From Gammaproteobacteria bacterium (GTDB taxonomy: Bacteria > Pseudomonadota > Gammaproteobacteria > Pseudomonadales > JAUIET01), in contig JAUIHW010000015.1 in assembly GCA_030431775.1 (NCBI GenBank), positions 1-64,000 of the forward strand: a stretch of DNA of 64,000 bases. Direction: 5' to 3'. The stretch's first letter is position 1. Every line of letters begins with the position of its first letter. The translations under genes and the position numbers were made by a program. The notes under the pieces were generated by a model. That model did no database searches and was not told where the DNA came from. It worked only from the letters and a program-made list of their open reading frames with translations. Below are positions 42,141 through 52,627 of the stretch, piece by piece.

Positions 42141-43565
42141 TCAAATCGCCGGGATAGTCCGCAGCAGAATTTCCGGCGCCCGGTGTGAAACTTCCACTGG
42201 CGGTCGTGAGCGCTCCCGGGCAATCTGCAGCAAGCGCAATACCTGATAGTAATAGCGAATATTCTGCACATACGTCACTGGCTCATCACCGCGTGCGTAG
42301 CCGTAGCGCGTTCGGCTGTACCACTTGCGTTGCCGCAGTAACGGTAGGTGTTCTTTCACATCCAGCCAGATGTGCGGGTCGTGGTCCAGTGCTTCGGTCA
42401 GCTTGCGGGCGTCCTCGAGGTGTCCAAGGCCCACATTATAGGCGGCCAATGCAAACCAGGTGCGGTCCGGCTCGGCAATATCCTCAGGAATGCGCGCCTG
42501 CATACTACGAAAATACTCGGCACCACCACGCAGACTTTGCTCAAGGTTCTCCCGGTCTTCAATATTTACCTGCTGAGCCGTTGCTTCCGTGAGCATCATC
42601 ATGCCGCGGACTCCGGTGGGCGAGACGGCATTCGGGTTCCAGTGCGATTCCTGGTAGGAAATTGCCGCCAGCAACTCCCAGGGCATGCCGTATTCGGTGG
42701 CTACTGAACGAATCAGCTTTTCGTAAAGAGGCAAGCGGCGTTTGACATTGGCCGCGTACTCCAGCGCGTCGGCCTGGTCTATTCGCTCGAAATAGCTGAA
42801 GTAGCGCTCCTGAAGCTGGGCCAGCCGACCACTTTTTTTCATTTCCATCACGAAATTGTCCACTTCGGAATACAGCTCGGCATGCCTTCCCTGGTCACGC
42901 AATAAGGACCACGCCAGCTTGCGTTCCGGCCCCAGCCGAATGGACAGGCTCAGCTCCGGGTAGATTCCCCGGTGAGCAATGAATTCGTGTTCGCTGACCA
43001 CCGTGTAATCAGCTTGCTCCTTCTGTACCAGCTCAAGCAGATCCATGGTTTCCAGGTCGAACGCGTCCTGCCACTGCAACTCAGGGTGTTCTTTCCTGAT
43101 TTTCTCCAGCAAGCGGCTGGTATAACTGTCGGCACCGACTACTATTCGCTTGTTGTACAGATCGGACAGTACGCGCGGCTTGCGGCTACCCAATTTGTAA
43201 ATGACGCGAGGCTGTGCGTGGTAATAAGCCGGGGCGTAGCGAAAGTCTGGCAGTTGCTCGGCGGTAATGATGAGTCCAGCGGCCGCCAGGTCAGCTTTAC
43301 CCAGCTGTAGTTGCCGGTACACATCGTCGCGGCCATAAACACTGTAAATATTGAGCTCGACCCCTAGGTGCTTGGCAAATTCCCGCGCCAAGCGGTACTC
43401 GAAACCGTCAACGCCGTCGAGGGCCGGGTGGAAGGTGTGTGGACCGTTTCGGGTAACCACATTTAGAACACCCCGGTCTTTTATACGTTCTAACGCCGTT
43501 TGTTGCTCGCAGGCGAGCAGCCCGGTAGCCAGCAATAGAACGAGTAGTCGAGTTTTCAGGTCCAT
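42141..43565 (-). CDS. mltF: membrane-bound lytic murein transglycosylase F (474 aa)
   Basis: Outer-membrane-anchored peptidoglycan lytic transglycosylase. It has a lipoprotein signal with LLAC at Cys19 and an N-terminal solute-binding-protein-like domain (about 30-265; VLNVVTRNGPHTFHP). The C-terminal SLT domain has the catalytic Glu306 in YQESHWNP, then GVRGMMML and AAYNVGLGHL. I chose the ATG at 43565 because it gives the lipoprotein signal. It is divergent from purL, the common arrangement in gammaproteobacteria. Confidence 0.94.
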   Translation of the reverse strand: MDLKTRLLVLLLATGLLACEQQTALERIKDRGVLNVVTRNGPHTFHPALDGVDGFEYRLAREFAKHLGVELNIYSVYGRDDVYRQLQLGKADLAAAGLIITAEQLPDFRYAPAYYHAQPRVIYKLGSRKPRVLSDLYNKRIVVGADSYTSRLLEKIRKEHPELQWQDAFDLETMDLLELVQKEQADYTVVSEHEFIAHRGIYPELSLSIRLGPERKLAWSLLRDQGRHAELYSEVDNFVMEMKKSGRLAQLQERYFSYFERIDQADALEYAANVKRRLPLYEKLIRSVATEYGMPWELLAAISYQESHWNPNAVSPTGVRGMMMLTEATAQQVNIEDRENLEQSLRGGAEYFRSMQARIPEDIAEPDRTWFALAAYNVGLGHLEDARKLTEALDHDPHIWLDVKEHLPLLRQRKWYSRTRYGYARGDEPVTYVQNIRYYYQVLRLLQIARERSRPPVEVSHRAPEILLRTIPAI

Positions 43566-43677
43566 GGTTTTATTGTAACGCCCCTTTGCGCTTGTCGCAG
43601 CGCAGTCGTAAAATGGCGCCTGCCTCAAGGAACCACTTCCGCATGGTACCTCCCTACAACCACTACCTCAGGATAGG

Positions 43678-46600
43678 ATGCGAATGATATTGCGCGGTAC
43701 GCCTGCTCTTTCGGCATTTCGGCAAGAAAAACTGTTGCGCAAATTGCAGCAGGCCAACCCGGCTGTGACCGGGCTGTATGCCGAATACATGCATTTTGTG
43801 CAATTGTCAGGCGACCGCCTGGATGCTGAGCAAAGCGCCACGCTGGAGCGTTTGCTGCATTATGGGCCCAGTCAGGCTCCCAGCGCGCCACAGGGGCAGC
43901 TTTTCCTGGTGTTGCCGCGTTTCGGCACCATCTCACCGTGGTCCAGTAAGGCCACCGATATTGTGCATGTTTGCGGGCTCAGCGCGGTCCGGCGAGTGGA
44001 GCGGGGGCTGGCTTACTACCTGAGCGGCCCGTCCAGCTTATCCTCAGACGAAAGCCGGGAGTTGGCTGCTTTGCTGCACGATCGCATGGTCGAAGCTGTT
44101 GTGCATGATGAAGCCAGCGCCGAACAGATGTTTGCCCAAACCGAGCCGGCTGAAATGACGCGCGTCGATGTGCTCGGCGGCGGAAAGGCTGCCTTGCTGC
44201 AGGCCGACAAAGCGCTTGGTCTGGCCTTGAGTGACGACGAATGTGACTACCTTGTCGAGAGCTTCCAGGCCTTGGGCCGCAACCCCAGCGACGTGGAACT
44301 GATGATGTTTGCCCAGGCAAATTCGGAGCACTGCCGGCACAAAATTTTCAATGCCGACTGGCTGATTGACCAGCAGCCACAGGACCATTCCTTGTTCGCC
44401 ATGATTCGCAACACCTATCAGGCAATTGATGGCGCTGGCGTTCTCAGTGCCTACGCCGACAATGCCTCGGTGATTGAAGGCTTGCCCGCGCAGCGCTTTT
44501 ACCCGCATGCGCAATCCGGCCGCTACCAGCCCCATAGCGCCCACGCCCACGTGTTGATGAAAGTAGAAACCCACAACCACCCGACCGCGATCGCGCCCCT
44601 ACCGGGTGCGGCGACTGGTTCCGGGGGCGAAATTCGCGATGAGGGAGCCGTCGGGCGCGGTAGCAAGCCGAAAGCGGGCTTGACCGGGTTCACCGTGTCG
44701 AATTTGCAGATACCAGGCTTTTTGCAAGCCTGGGAAGGCGATTATGGCAAGCCTGGACGGATCGTATCGGCCCTGGACATCATGCTGGAAGGGCCAATCG
44801 GTGGGGCGGCCTTTAATAACGAGTTCGGCCGGCCCAATTTGTGCGGGTATTTTCGCACTTTTGAACAGCCGGCCAGGCCGGGCAGTGGAACGGACCGCTG
44901 GGGTTACCACAAACCCATCATGATTGCTGGTGGGCTTGGAAACATCAGTGCCGAGCACGTCGACCAGCACGAGATTCCGCCGGGTGCCAAGCTTATTGTA
45001 CTGGGTGGTCCCGCCATGCTGATTGGTCTGGGTGGCGGGGCCGCATCGTCAATAGCCAGCGGTAGCGGCAGCGCCGATCTTGATTTTGCGTCGGTACAGC
45101 GGCATAACCCGGAAATTCAACGCCGTTGCCAGGAAGTGATTGACCGCTGCTGGCAGATGGGCGAGCACAACCCTATTGCCTTCATTCATGACGTGGGGGC
45201 CGGCGGCCTGTCCAACGCTCTGCCGGAGCTGGTGAAAGACGGTGGTTGCGGTGGGCAGTTTGAACTGCGGGCCATTCCCAATGATGAACCGGGCATGTCG
45301 CCACTGGAAATCTGGTGCAATGAAAGCCAGGAGCGTTATGTTCTGGCGGTGCAGGCCAAGGATCTGGAGCGCTTTAGTGCCCTGTGCGAACGCGAACGCT
45401 GCCCGTTTGCGGTAGTGGGCGAGGCGCGGGCGGAACATCACATAGAGCTGGCTGATTCGCACTTTGGGAACAAACCGGTGGATTTACCCATGCAGGTATT
45501 GTTTGGCAAGCCGCCAAAGATGCAGCGCGCCTTTACCCGCCGGCCAGCGCAAGTGGCTGACGACGGTGGGCTGGCTGAGTTGCTGGCCCTGCCGCTGCAC
45601 GAGGCCTTGCAGGATGTGCTGGCCCTGCCGGGCGTGGCCAGCAAATCGTTTTTGATCACCATTGGGGACCGCACGGTAACCGGCCTGGTGGCCAGGGATC
45701 AAATGGTGGGTCCGTGGCAGGTGCCCGTGGCCGATTATGCCGCCACCCTGAACGATTACGAAGGCTATGGCGGTGAGGTGATGGCCATGGGCGAGCGCAC
45801 TCCGCTGGCCGTGGATAACGCCCCGGCGTCGGGTCGCATGGCCGTTGGTGAAGCGCTGACCAATATCGCTGCCTGCCCAATCGGTGAACTGGGCCAGATC
45901 AAACTGTCGGCCAACTGGATGGCTGCGGCCGGCCATGGCCACGAAGATGAAAAACTGTTTGATACCGTGCGGGCGGTAGGCATGGAGCTGTGTCCGGCGC
46001 TTGGCATTGCCATTCCGGTTGGCAAAGACTCGATGTCCATGCGTACCGCGTGGGAAGACGCCGGGCAGGCTAAATCGGTTACCGCACCGCTGTCGTTAAT
46101 CGTGTCGGCATTTGCGCCCATGCCTGATGCCCGTCAGTGTGTAACCCCTCAGCTTGCCAGCGATGAAAACACCCGGCTGTTGCTACTCGATCTTGGTCGT
46201 GGCCAGAATCGACTTGGTGGGTCGGCCCTGGCGCAAACCCAGCAGGCTGCAGCCGGCAGCATGCCAGACCTGGATTCCCCGGCGGACCTGCAGGCGTTCT
46301 TTCAACTGATTCAGGAAACACTGGCGCAAAACACGCTGTTGGCCTATCACGACCGCTCCGATGGCGGCCTGCTTACAGCCCTGCTGGAAATGGCGTTTGC
46401 CGGGCATTGTGGCCTGGACATCTCGCTGGAAAACCTGCCTGGCGCGACCAATGCGGTTTTATTTAATGAAGAGTTGGGTGCGGTTGTGCAACTTGCTGAG
46501 CCCGCTGTGGCGCGCTTTATCGCCCGTGGTGCTGAACTTGGGCTTGCCGATTGCATTCACGATATCGGTTCAACGAACATAGAGCAGAACATAACAGTGA

Positions 46601-47559
46601 GTCTGAATGGCGACGTACTGCTGCAGGCAGCGCGTGCAGAGCTACAGCAGCGTTGGGCGCGTACCAGTTTCGAGCTGCAGTCCCTGCGCGACAACGCAGA
46701 CTGTGCCCGTGAGGAGTACGAAGCGCTGGCGCTGGTTGATGACCCCGGCTTGAGCCCGGAGCTGAAATTTTCGATTCAACCCTTTGCGGCCGTAGGGGGT
46801 CGTTTGCCGAGAGTCGCTATTCTGCGCGAGCAAGGGGTCAACGGGCAGTATGAAATGGCCGCCGCTTTCACCCGGGCCGGCTTCGAGGCGGTTGACGTGC
46901 ACATGTCAGACCTGACCAGCGGGCGGGCCACCTTGCAGGATTTCCAGGGTCTGGCCGCCTGTGGTGGGTTTTCCTATGGCGATGTGTTAGGAGCCGGTGA
47001 GGGTTGGGCCAAGAGCATTTTGTTCAACAGTCAGTTGCGCGATGAATTTGCAGCATTTTTTCAACGCTCAGACAGCTTTGCTCTGGGTGTCTGCAATGGT
47101 TGCCAGATGTTGTCGGCGCTGTATGAGCTGATTCCCGGCAGCGGACACTGGCCACGTTTTGTGCGCAACTTATCCGAGCAGTTTGAAGCGCGCCTGTCCA
47201 TGGTGGAGGTACAGAAATCCGCCAGTGTGCTGCTGGCGGGTATGGAAGGCTCGCGCATTCCGGTGGTTGTTTCCCACGGGGAAGGGCGAGTGGAGCCGCG
47301 CGGTCATGCGGACGCACCGCCGGCCTGTTTGCGCTTTGTCGACAATTTTGGCCGCCCGGCAACGTTTTATCCGGCCAATCCGAACGGCTCGCCAGGGGGG
47401 GTTACCGGGGTGTGCAACGACGATGGCCGGGTAACCGCGATGATGCCTCACCCCGAACGGGTGTTTCGCTCCGTGCAGCATTCCTGGGCGCCCGGCGAAT
47501 GGGGAGAGGACGGCCCGTGGATGCAACTGTTTTACAATGCCCGGCGCTTTGTGACTTGA
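43678..47559 (+). CDS. purL: phosphoribosylformylglycinamidine synthase (1293 aa)
   Basis: Large single-chain FGAM synthase of purine biosynthesis, cytosolic. Starts [15 protein letters not shown] like E. coli PurL. It has the tandem synthetase halves ([20 protein letters not shown]; later [19 protein letters not shown]) and a C-terminal class-I glutaminase with [11 protein letters not shown]. The ending [10 protein letters not shown] ... [12 protein letters not shown] is typical. AGGATAGG precedes the first ATG; the ATG two codons later is an alternative. Length is as expected. It lies directly upstream of secD without an obvious terminator. Confidence 0.97.
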   Translation: MRMILRGTPALSAFRQEKLLRKLQQANPAVTGLYAEYMHFVQLSGDRLDAEQSATLERLLHYGPSQAPSAPQGQLFLVLPRFGTISPWSSKATDIVHVCGLSAVRRVERGLAYYLSGPSSLSSDESRELAALLHDRMVEAVVHDEASAEQMFAQTEPAEMTRVDVLGGGKAALLQADKALGLALSDDECDYLVESFQALGRNPSDVELMMFAQANSEHCRHKIFNADWLIDQQPQDHSLFAMIRNTYQAIDGAGVLSAYADNASVIEGLPAQRFYPHAQSGRYQPHSAHAHVLMKVETHNHPTAIAPLPGAATGSGGEIRDEGAVGRGSKPKAGLTGFTVSNLQIPGFLQAWEGDYGKPGRIVSALDIMLEGPIGGAAFNNEFGRPNLCGYFRTFEQPARPGSGTDRWGYHKPIMIAGGLGNISAEHVDQHEIPPGAKLIVLGGPAMLIGLGGGAASSIASGSGSADLDFASVQRHNPEIQRRCQEVIDRCWQMGEHNPIAFIHDVGAGGLSNALPELVKDGGCGGQFELRAIPNDEPGMSPLEIWCNESQERYVLAVQAKDLERFSALCERERCPFAVVGEARAEHHIELADSHFGNKPVDLPMQVLFGKPPKMQRAFTRRPAQVADDGGLAELLALPLHEALQDVLALPGVASKSFLITIGDRTVTGLVARDQMVGPWQVPVADYAATLNDYEGYGGEVMAMGERTPLAVDNAPASGRMAVGEALTNIAACPIGELGQIKLSANWMAAAGHGHEDEKLFDTVRAVGMELCPALGIAIPVGKDSMSMRTAWEDAGQAKSVTAPLSLIVSAFAPMPDARQCVTPQLASDENTRLLLLDLGRGQNRLGGSALAQTQQAAAGSMPDLDSPADLQAFFQLIQETLAQNTLLAYHDRSDGGLLTALLEMAFAGHCGLDISLENLPGATNAVLFNEELGAVVQLAEPAVARFIARGAELGLADCIHDIGSTNIEQNITVSLNGDVLLQAARAELQQRWARTSFELQSLRDNADCAREEYEALALVDDPGLSPELKFSIQPFAAVGGRLPRVAILREQGVNGQYEMAAAFTRAGFEAVDVHMSDLTSGRATLQDFQGLAACGGFSYGDVLGAGEGWAKSILFNSQLRDEFAAFFQRSDSFALGVCNGCQMLSALYELIPGSGHWPRFVRNLSEQFEARLSMVEVQKSASVLLAGMEGSRIPVVVSHGEGRVEPRGHADAPPACLRFVDNFGRPATFYPANPNGSPGGVTGVCNDDGRVTAMMPHPERVFRSVQHSWAPGEWGEDGPWMQLFYNARRFVT

Positions 47560-47683
47560 AATGCTCAGTTCAGCCCCCATCTTGAGCCGACGGACTGCGC
47601 GCGGGCGTGGAAAAAACCGAATTTGTCTTTTTCGTACTATATAATGCCGCGCTCTTTGCCGTCGCTGGCTGAATAAGGCTCCT

Positions 47684-49534
47684 ATGCTTAATAAATACCC
47701 CGTCTGGAAATACCTGCTCATTCTTTTTTTGCTGGCATTGGCCGCTGTGTATGCCGCGCCCAACTTGTATGCCCCGGACCCGGCCGTGCAAATTACCGCA
47801 CAAAGCAGCGGTCAAACCCTCACCCAGGGCGAGCTGGAACGTGCGCGCTCCGCGCTTCAGGAAGCCAATATTGAAGCGGCCAGGTTTGAGCTCAATGACA
47901 CCAATATTCTGATTCGCCTGACCGATAGCGAGGCGCAATTGCCGGCGCAATCGGCGCTGAAACGCAGTCTTGGGGATGACTATGTCGTGGCCCTGAACCT
48001 GGCGCCCACGACCCCGGCCTGGTTGCAATCCATGGGGGCCGAACCGATGAAGCTCGGGCTGGATCTGCAGGGCGGCGTGCATTTTCTGCTTGAAGTGGAT
48101 ACCGTGGCGGCCGTTGATAACCGCACCAAGATCAATTTCAGCGCCATCAAACGCGAATTACGCAAGGAACGAATTGTTGCGCGCTCCCAGCTCGAAGACG
48201 ATGGCTCGATTCTGCTCGATTTCTCCACCCGTGAAGCCCAAAGTGAGGCCAGAAGTGTTCTGAATGATAATTTTCCGACGCTGGCGCGCAGCAACAGTGA
48301 GCTTGACGGCCGGTTTCTGACCCGCCTTACCTGGACCGAGGCAGGCCGCAAGGAAATAGAGGACTACGCGATATCGCAAAACCTGACCACCCTGCGCAAT
48401 CGTGTGAATGAGCTGGGTGTGGCCGAACCGTTGGTTGCGCGTCAGGGACGAAATCGTATCGTCGTTGAACTGCCCGGGGTGCAGGATACCGCGCAGGCCA
48501 AAAAGATTCTCGGCAAAACCGCCAACCTTGAATTTCGACTGGAGGCCGAGGTCGACGCCTCCATGGCCAGCAAGGAAGAATTTCAGTTCCGCAGTGCGCT
48601 CGACGCGGGGCGGCGTGCCTACCTGGAGCGGGCTGTCATCATCACAGGTGAGCGCGTGTCCAATGCGCAGGCCAGCTTTGACGATAATGGCCAGCCACAA
48701 GTCAATATTTCGTTGGACAGCCAGGGCGGCGCATTGATGAACCGGGCAACCCGCGACAATATCAAACGCCGCATGGGCGTGTTGTTTATTGAGCGACGTA
48801 CCAAAACCGAGTACGGGGAAACGGGTGAGGTGCTCAGCAAGCAAACCGACGACGTGAAATCCATCATTAACCTGGCCACCATTCAGTCGGCGTTGGGCCG
48901 GCAGTTTCGTATTACCGGGCTTGATAATGTCGCTGAATCATCAGAGCTTGCTTTGTTGCTGCGTGCCGGTGCCCTGGCGGCCCCAATTGATTTTGTCGAG
49001 GAACGCACGGTAGGCCCGTCACTGGGTGCCGAGAATATTGCGCTTGGCGTCAAGTCGGTGCAGATCGGTCTGGCCCTGGTGCTGGTGTTCATGCTGGTGT
49101 ATTACAAGGTGTTCGGCCTCGCGGCCAATATCGCGCTGGCAGCCAATCTCGTCATGCTGGTCGCGGTGATGTCACTGCTGTCTGCCACGCTGACCCTGCC
49201 GGGCATTGCCGGCATCGTATTGACCGTGGGCATGGCGGTGGATGCTAATGTATTGATTTTTGCACGTGTGCGCGAAGAGTTAAAAAACGGCCTGTCGCCA
49301 CAGGCAGCGATCAACGCGGGCTATGACCGGGCATTTGTCACAATCATCGATGCAAACCTCACTACCTTGCTGGTTGCCATTATTCTGTATGCCGTAGGAA
49401 CGGGGCCGGTCAAAGGTTTTGCCGTTACGCTGTCGATTGGTATTGTGACCTCAATGTTCACCGCGATTGTCGGTACCCGAGCCCTGATTAACCTGATCTA
49501 CGGCGGCCGCCGTGTGAAGAAGCTGGCGATATAG
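47684..49534 (+). CDS. secD: protein translocase subunit SecD (616 aa)
   Basis: Inner-membrane accessory of Sec translocation, using proton motive force to aid release of exported proteins. It has an N-terminal membrane helix and a large periplasmic part (MKLGLDLQGGVHFLLEVD; NRIVVELPGVQDTAQAKKIL). Five C-terminal helices follow, with VGPSLGAENI and TVGMAVDANVLIFARVREE. AAGG lies about 6 bases before the ATG. TATAAT at 47640-47645 could be the -10 box of its own promoter. secF follows after 9 bases. yajC, often upstream, is not here. Confidence 0.97.
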   Translation: MLNKYPVWKYLLILFLLALAAVYAAPNLYAPDPAVQITAQSSGQTLTQGELERARSALQEANIEAARFELNDTNILIRLTDSEAQLPAQSALKRSLGDDYVVALNLAPTTPAWLQSMGAEPMKLGLDLQGGVHFLLEVDTVAAVDNRTKINFSAIKRELRKERIVARSQLEDDGSILLDFSTREAQSEARSVLNDNFPTLARSNSELDGRFLTRLTWTEAGRKEIEDYAISQNLTTLRNRVNELGVAEPLVARQGRNRIVVELPGVQDTAQAKKILGKTANLEFRLEAEVDASMASKEEFQFRSALDAGRRAYLERAVIITGERVSNAQASFDDNGQPQVNISLDSQGGALMNRATRDNIKRRMGVLFIERRTKTEYGETGEVLSKQTDDVKSIINLATIQSALGRQFRITGLDNVAESSELALLLRAGALAAPIDFVEERTVGPSLGAENIALGVKSVQIGLALVLVFMLVYYKVFGLAANIALAANLVMLVAVMSLLSATLTLPGIAGIVLTVGMAVDANVLIFARVREELKNGLSPQAAINAGYDRAFVTIIDANLTTLLVAIILYAVGTGPVKGFAVTLSIGIVTSMFTAIVGTRALINLIYGGRRVKKLAI

Positions 49535-49543
49535 GAGTTTCCC

Positions 49544-50506
49544 ATGGCAGCCCCCGAAGAAAAATCGTCGACGCCGAAAATTGTGCACTTTATGTCCTGG
49601 CGCAAGCTGGCGGCGGTTTTGTCCTTGCTGTTGGTTGCCGCCTCAATCGCGTCCCTGGCAACCCGCAGCCTGTCTTTCGGATTGGACTTTACCGGCGGCA
49701 CCCAGGTTGAAGTGGGCTATAGCAGTGCGCCCAAACTCGACGATATTCGTAACACGCTGGACACGGCCGGTTTTCGTAATGCCATCGCCGTACATTTCGG
49801 TTCGGATACCGACATTCTGGTGCGTTTGCAGAATGATGAAAGCCTGCAGAACATGAAGCCCGATGAGGTCGGCAGCCGAGTGCTGGAAGCGTTGCGCAGT
49901 AGCAGCAGCGCAGAGGTGGAGTTGCGACGCATCGAGTTTGTGGGCCCGCAGGTGGGTGAAGAGCTGCGCGAGCAGGGCGGGCTGGCGCTTATTATTGCGC
50001 TGGTGTTGGTGATGATTTATATCGCCATGCGTTTTCAGTACAAGTTTTCCCTGGGTGCAGTAGCCGCACTGGCACACGACGTTATTATCACACTGGGTTT
50101 CTTCTCATTTTTTCACTGGGATTTCGATCTGACGGTACTGGCCGCTCTACTGGCGGTAATCGGTTATTCGCTGAATGACACCATCGTGGTATCCGACCGC
50201 ATACGGGAGAATTTCCGTACTTTGCGCAAGCAGGACCCGGAAACAGTGATCAATATCTCGCTGACCCAGACTCTCGGCCGAACCTTGGTTACGTCGTTAA
50301 CCACCTTGATGGTGTTGGCCGCCTTGTCGATATTCGGCGGCGAGTTGATTCACGGCTTCGCGCAAGCCTTGATTATTGGTGTGATGGTGGGAACTTACTC
50401 ATCAATCTACGTGGCGTCCAACATTCTTTTGAGCATGAACATCAGCAAAGAGGATTTGCTGGTGCCAGAGAAAGAAGGCGCTGCCTTCGACGATGGCCTG
50501 CCTTAG
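49544..50506 (+). CDS. secF: protein translocase subunit SecF (320 aa)
   Basis: Partner of SecD in the inner membrane. Motifs include FGLDFTGGTQVEVGY, VGPQVGEELREQGGLAL and GYSLNDTIVVSDRIRENFR; the C-terminus carries the last helices. GGAG precedes the ATG. The gene ends 3 bases before the stop codon of the convergent DUF3604 gene, with no room for a terminator between them, so the transcripts are likely to overlap at their 3' ends. Confidence 0.97.
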   Translation: MAAPEEKSSTPKIVHFMSWRKLAAVLSLLLVAASIASLATRSLSFGLDFTGGTQVEVGYSSAPKLDDIRNTLDTAGFRNAIAVHFGSDTDILVRLQNDESLQNMKPDEVGSRVLEALRSSSSAEVELRRIEFVGPQVGEELREQGGLALIIALVLVMIYIAMRFQYKFSLGAVAALAHDVIITLGFFSFFHWDFDLTVLAALLAVIGYSLNDTIVVSDRIRENFRTLRKQDPETVINISLTQTLGRTLVTSLTTLMVLAALSIFGGELIHGFAQALIIGVMVGTYSSIYVASNILLSMNISKEDLLVPEKEGAAFDDGLP

Positions 50507-50509
50507 ACA

Positions 50510-52486
50510 CTATGGCGTGTACCAAATAGGCGAGCTGTAGGCTCTGTCCTGCACCTCGCGAGGTGCGTCTTCGGGTACCTCAAAGCCAAACCTTGCACGG
50601 TCGTATTCGCTCCAGCGCGGGGTTGGAATCTCCAGCACTCTGGCATAGTAGAACGCGCGATGATTCGGGTTGAAATCCGGGTCTTGCCAGACCACTTCCA
50701 GGTGCCCATTGCCAACCGAGTTGGCAAAGCTCACGGTCTCCAGGTCAACGGTTGATTGTACCGGCGCCACGCTGCCGTCTTCCCGCAGGGTCCGCTCGCT
50801 GGAAACCGCTACGTTATAGACTTTTTCGTATAAGCGTCCACCGGTGTCCAGCCAGCCCTTGATGATCTGCACCCGGTCCAGGTTTGCTCCCATCGGGTCT
50901 TTGGCTGCTAACACCATAAACGAAGGCGCGGCGGCTTTGACAGGCTTTGGCAGGTCGCCACCCATTGGCACAGCTTGCTGATACGCGAGCTGCACCCGGT
51001 TTGGCTTCGCCAGCAGAGCTTCGTTCAGAGTCCAGCCACCAAACAGGCGCAGTCCAATGCGGGTCCCGGTGGTGGCATAAACTTCCTTGCGGCGCATGGC
51101 GTCGAACACGCCTTCGCGGGTATTCTCCTTGGCCCATACTGCCGCATAACCCGAGGCCACCATGCCCCAGGCCATGATGGTGTTCTCGCCTGGAACGCGT
51201 GGGATAAACGGGTCTGCCAGACGCGCGAATCCCGGTTCGATCATACTGGCTTTGCCCCAGAAGTTTTCTTCTGCGCCTGTGGCCAGTGAAGTGTGGGCGT
51301 CGGTGCTGCCGATCATGCCGAACTTGAATGGGTTGACCCCACCGCGTGCCGCTTCGGTCAGCCCCAGTTTCAGCGCTGAGCGTGCGTATTCGTATTGCAG
51401 CATGGCGGGTTTTTTCGCAACGGCTTCCATGACATTCAGATTGCCTTTGTCCCAGGTTTCAAAATCGGCAAATTCATCGTCCGGCGACAGGTAAGGGTGG
51501 GTTTCCGCGTCACCTTTGATCTGGGTTACTTCGACAATCGGTTCCCAGCGCTGGCGCTGGCGACTGTAGGCCTCGGTGAACGGTTTGCCGGCGGAGTCTC
51601 TGAGCGCAAACATGCGGCCATTACTGACGTTGGCATTATGCGGTATGGCCATAATTTCCCCGCCGGTTTTTGCTTCATATTCCGCCATGAAGGCCCACAA
51701 CTCTTCCGGCGTCTGCCCATCCAGTGATGAAAATGGTGGCATGGATGCTGCTTTGTCGGCACCGTCTTTGTATACGACCACCCGGTGCAAGTTGTCCCCT
51801 TGTGGAAAGTAAGTCCATTCATAGCCGATCAAAGTGGTAAACCTTCCTGGCTGGTAATACTGGTCCGCCGTGGCGGAATTGGCTTTCCAGGAATCGAAGC
51901 TGAGTTCAGGCACTGCGTATTGCGCATCGCTGTTCATAAACGCCTGCCCGAGCATGGCAAACAACTGCGCCGCATTTTCAGGGCCGCCCGCCATACGTTG
52001 CAGATAGTCCTGCCCCTTTTCGTACTGTAACAAGGCACTGTCGCCGCTTCGAAGTCGAGGCAGAATGCCCAGGTATTCCGCATGGTCCGACACCACCAGA
52101 AAGTCCAGTGGTCGACTCAGGCGCACCGGCTGCCCGCTGCTGGCAGTAATGACCTCACCGCGAGCGAAGCGATAGGCGGCATCCGGACCGAGCGTTTCAT
52201 TGCCGGCGGAATTGGCATCAATACTTTGCGAGCTGTGCAGATGAGTGTCGCCCCACAGCAATTGCTGCGGATAGTCGGCGTCCACATAGGGCGAATAAGG
52301 TTTGCCGTCCAGTGTGCTGCGTTTATCCAGCACGGCATTCACAAACGGGTTGATACTCTCCTCATTCTGCTCATCGGCTTGGGATTGGGCGTTAGCGCCG
52401 GCAACACCCATAGCAAGGCTGATCGTCAGGGTGCGCAGCACATGGCGTGTGGACAATAAAGCAGTTGTGGAGGAGAGCGGGCGCAT
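50510..52486 (-). CDS. DUF3604 protein, PHP-like metal motifs, isolated copy (658 aa)
   Basis: Fifth DUF3604 gene, set between secF and a bactofilin gene within otherwise conserved housekeeping order. The ATG at 52486 has AGGAG 6 bases upstream and starts a signal peptide that ends near GANAQ (30-34). Motifs are WGDTHLHSS (His82, His84), VSDHAE (Asp134, His135, Glu137), GYEWTYFPQG, IPHNAN and GSTDAHTSL. The tail is DRAYSSPIWY. It is very similar in layout to the two 611-residue paralogues, with a longer N-terminal linker. It may have been inserted here relative to Pseudomonas-like gene order (secDF-suhB). Confidence 0.88.
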   Translation of the reverse strand: MRPLSSTTALLSTRHVLRTLTISLAMGVAGANAQSQADEQNEESINPFVNAVLDKRSTLDGKPYSPYVDADYPQQLLWGDTHLHSSQSIDANSAGNETLGPDAAYRFARGEVITASSGQPVRLSRPLDFLVVSDHAEYLGILPRLRSGDSALLQYEKGQDYLQRMAGGPENAAQLFAMLGQAFMNSDAQYAVPELSFDSWKANSATADQYYQPGRFTTLIGYEWTYFPQGDNLHRVVVYKDGADKAASMPPFSSLDGQTPEELWAFMAEYEAKTGGEIMAIPHNANVSNGRMFALRDSAGKPFTEAYSRQRQRWEPIVEVTQIKGDAETHPYLSPDDEFADFETWDKGNLNVMEAVAKKPAMLQYEYARSALKLGLTEAARGGVNPFKFGMIGSTDAHTSLATGAEENFWGKASMIEPGFARLADPFIPRVPGENTIMAWGMVASGYAAVWAKENTREGVFDAMRRKEVYATTGTRIGLRLFGGWTLNEALLAKPNRVQLAYQQAVPMGGDLPKPVKAAAPSFMVLAAKDPMGANLDRVQIIKGWLDTGGRLYEKVYNVAVSSERTLREDGSVAPVQSTVDLETVSFANSVGNGHLEVVWQDPDFNPNHRAFYYARVLEIPTPRWSEYDRARFGFEVPEDAPREVQDRAYSSPIWYTP

Positions 52487-52627
52487 GGGGAACTCCTGGT
52501 CGGTTTGCCAGCAGTTTACTACCGCTGGTCCTGTCCACAGCTTACAAAATTGGAAGTCCGTCACATTACTGTCTAATCTGATCAAAATATGATCAGTTCT
52601 TGCTAGGCTACAACATAAGGAGTAAGG

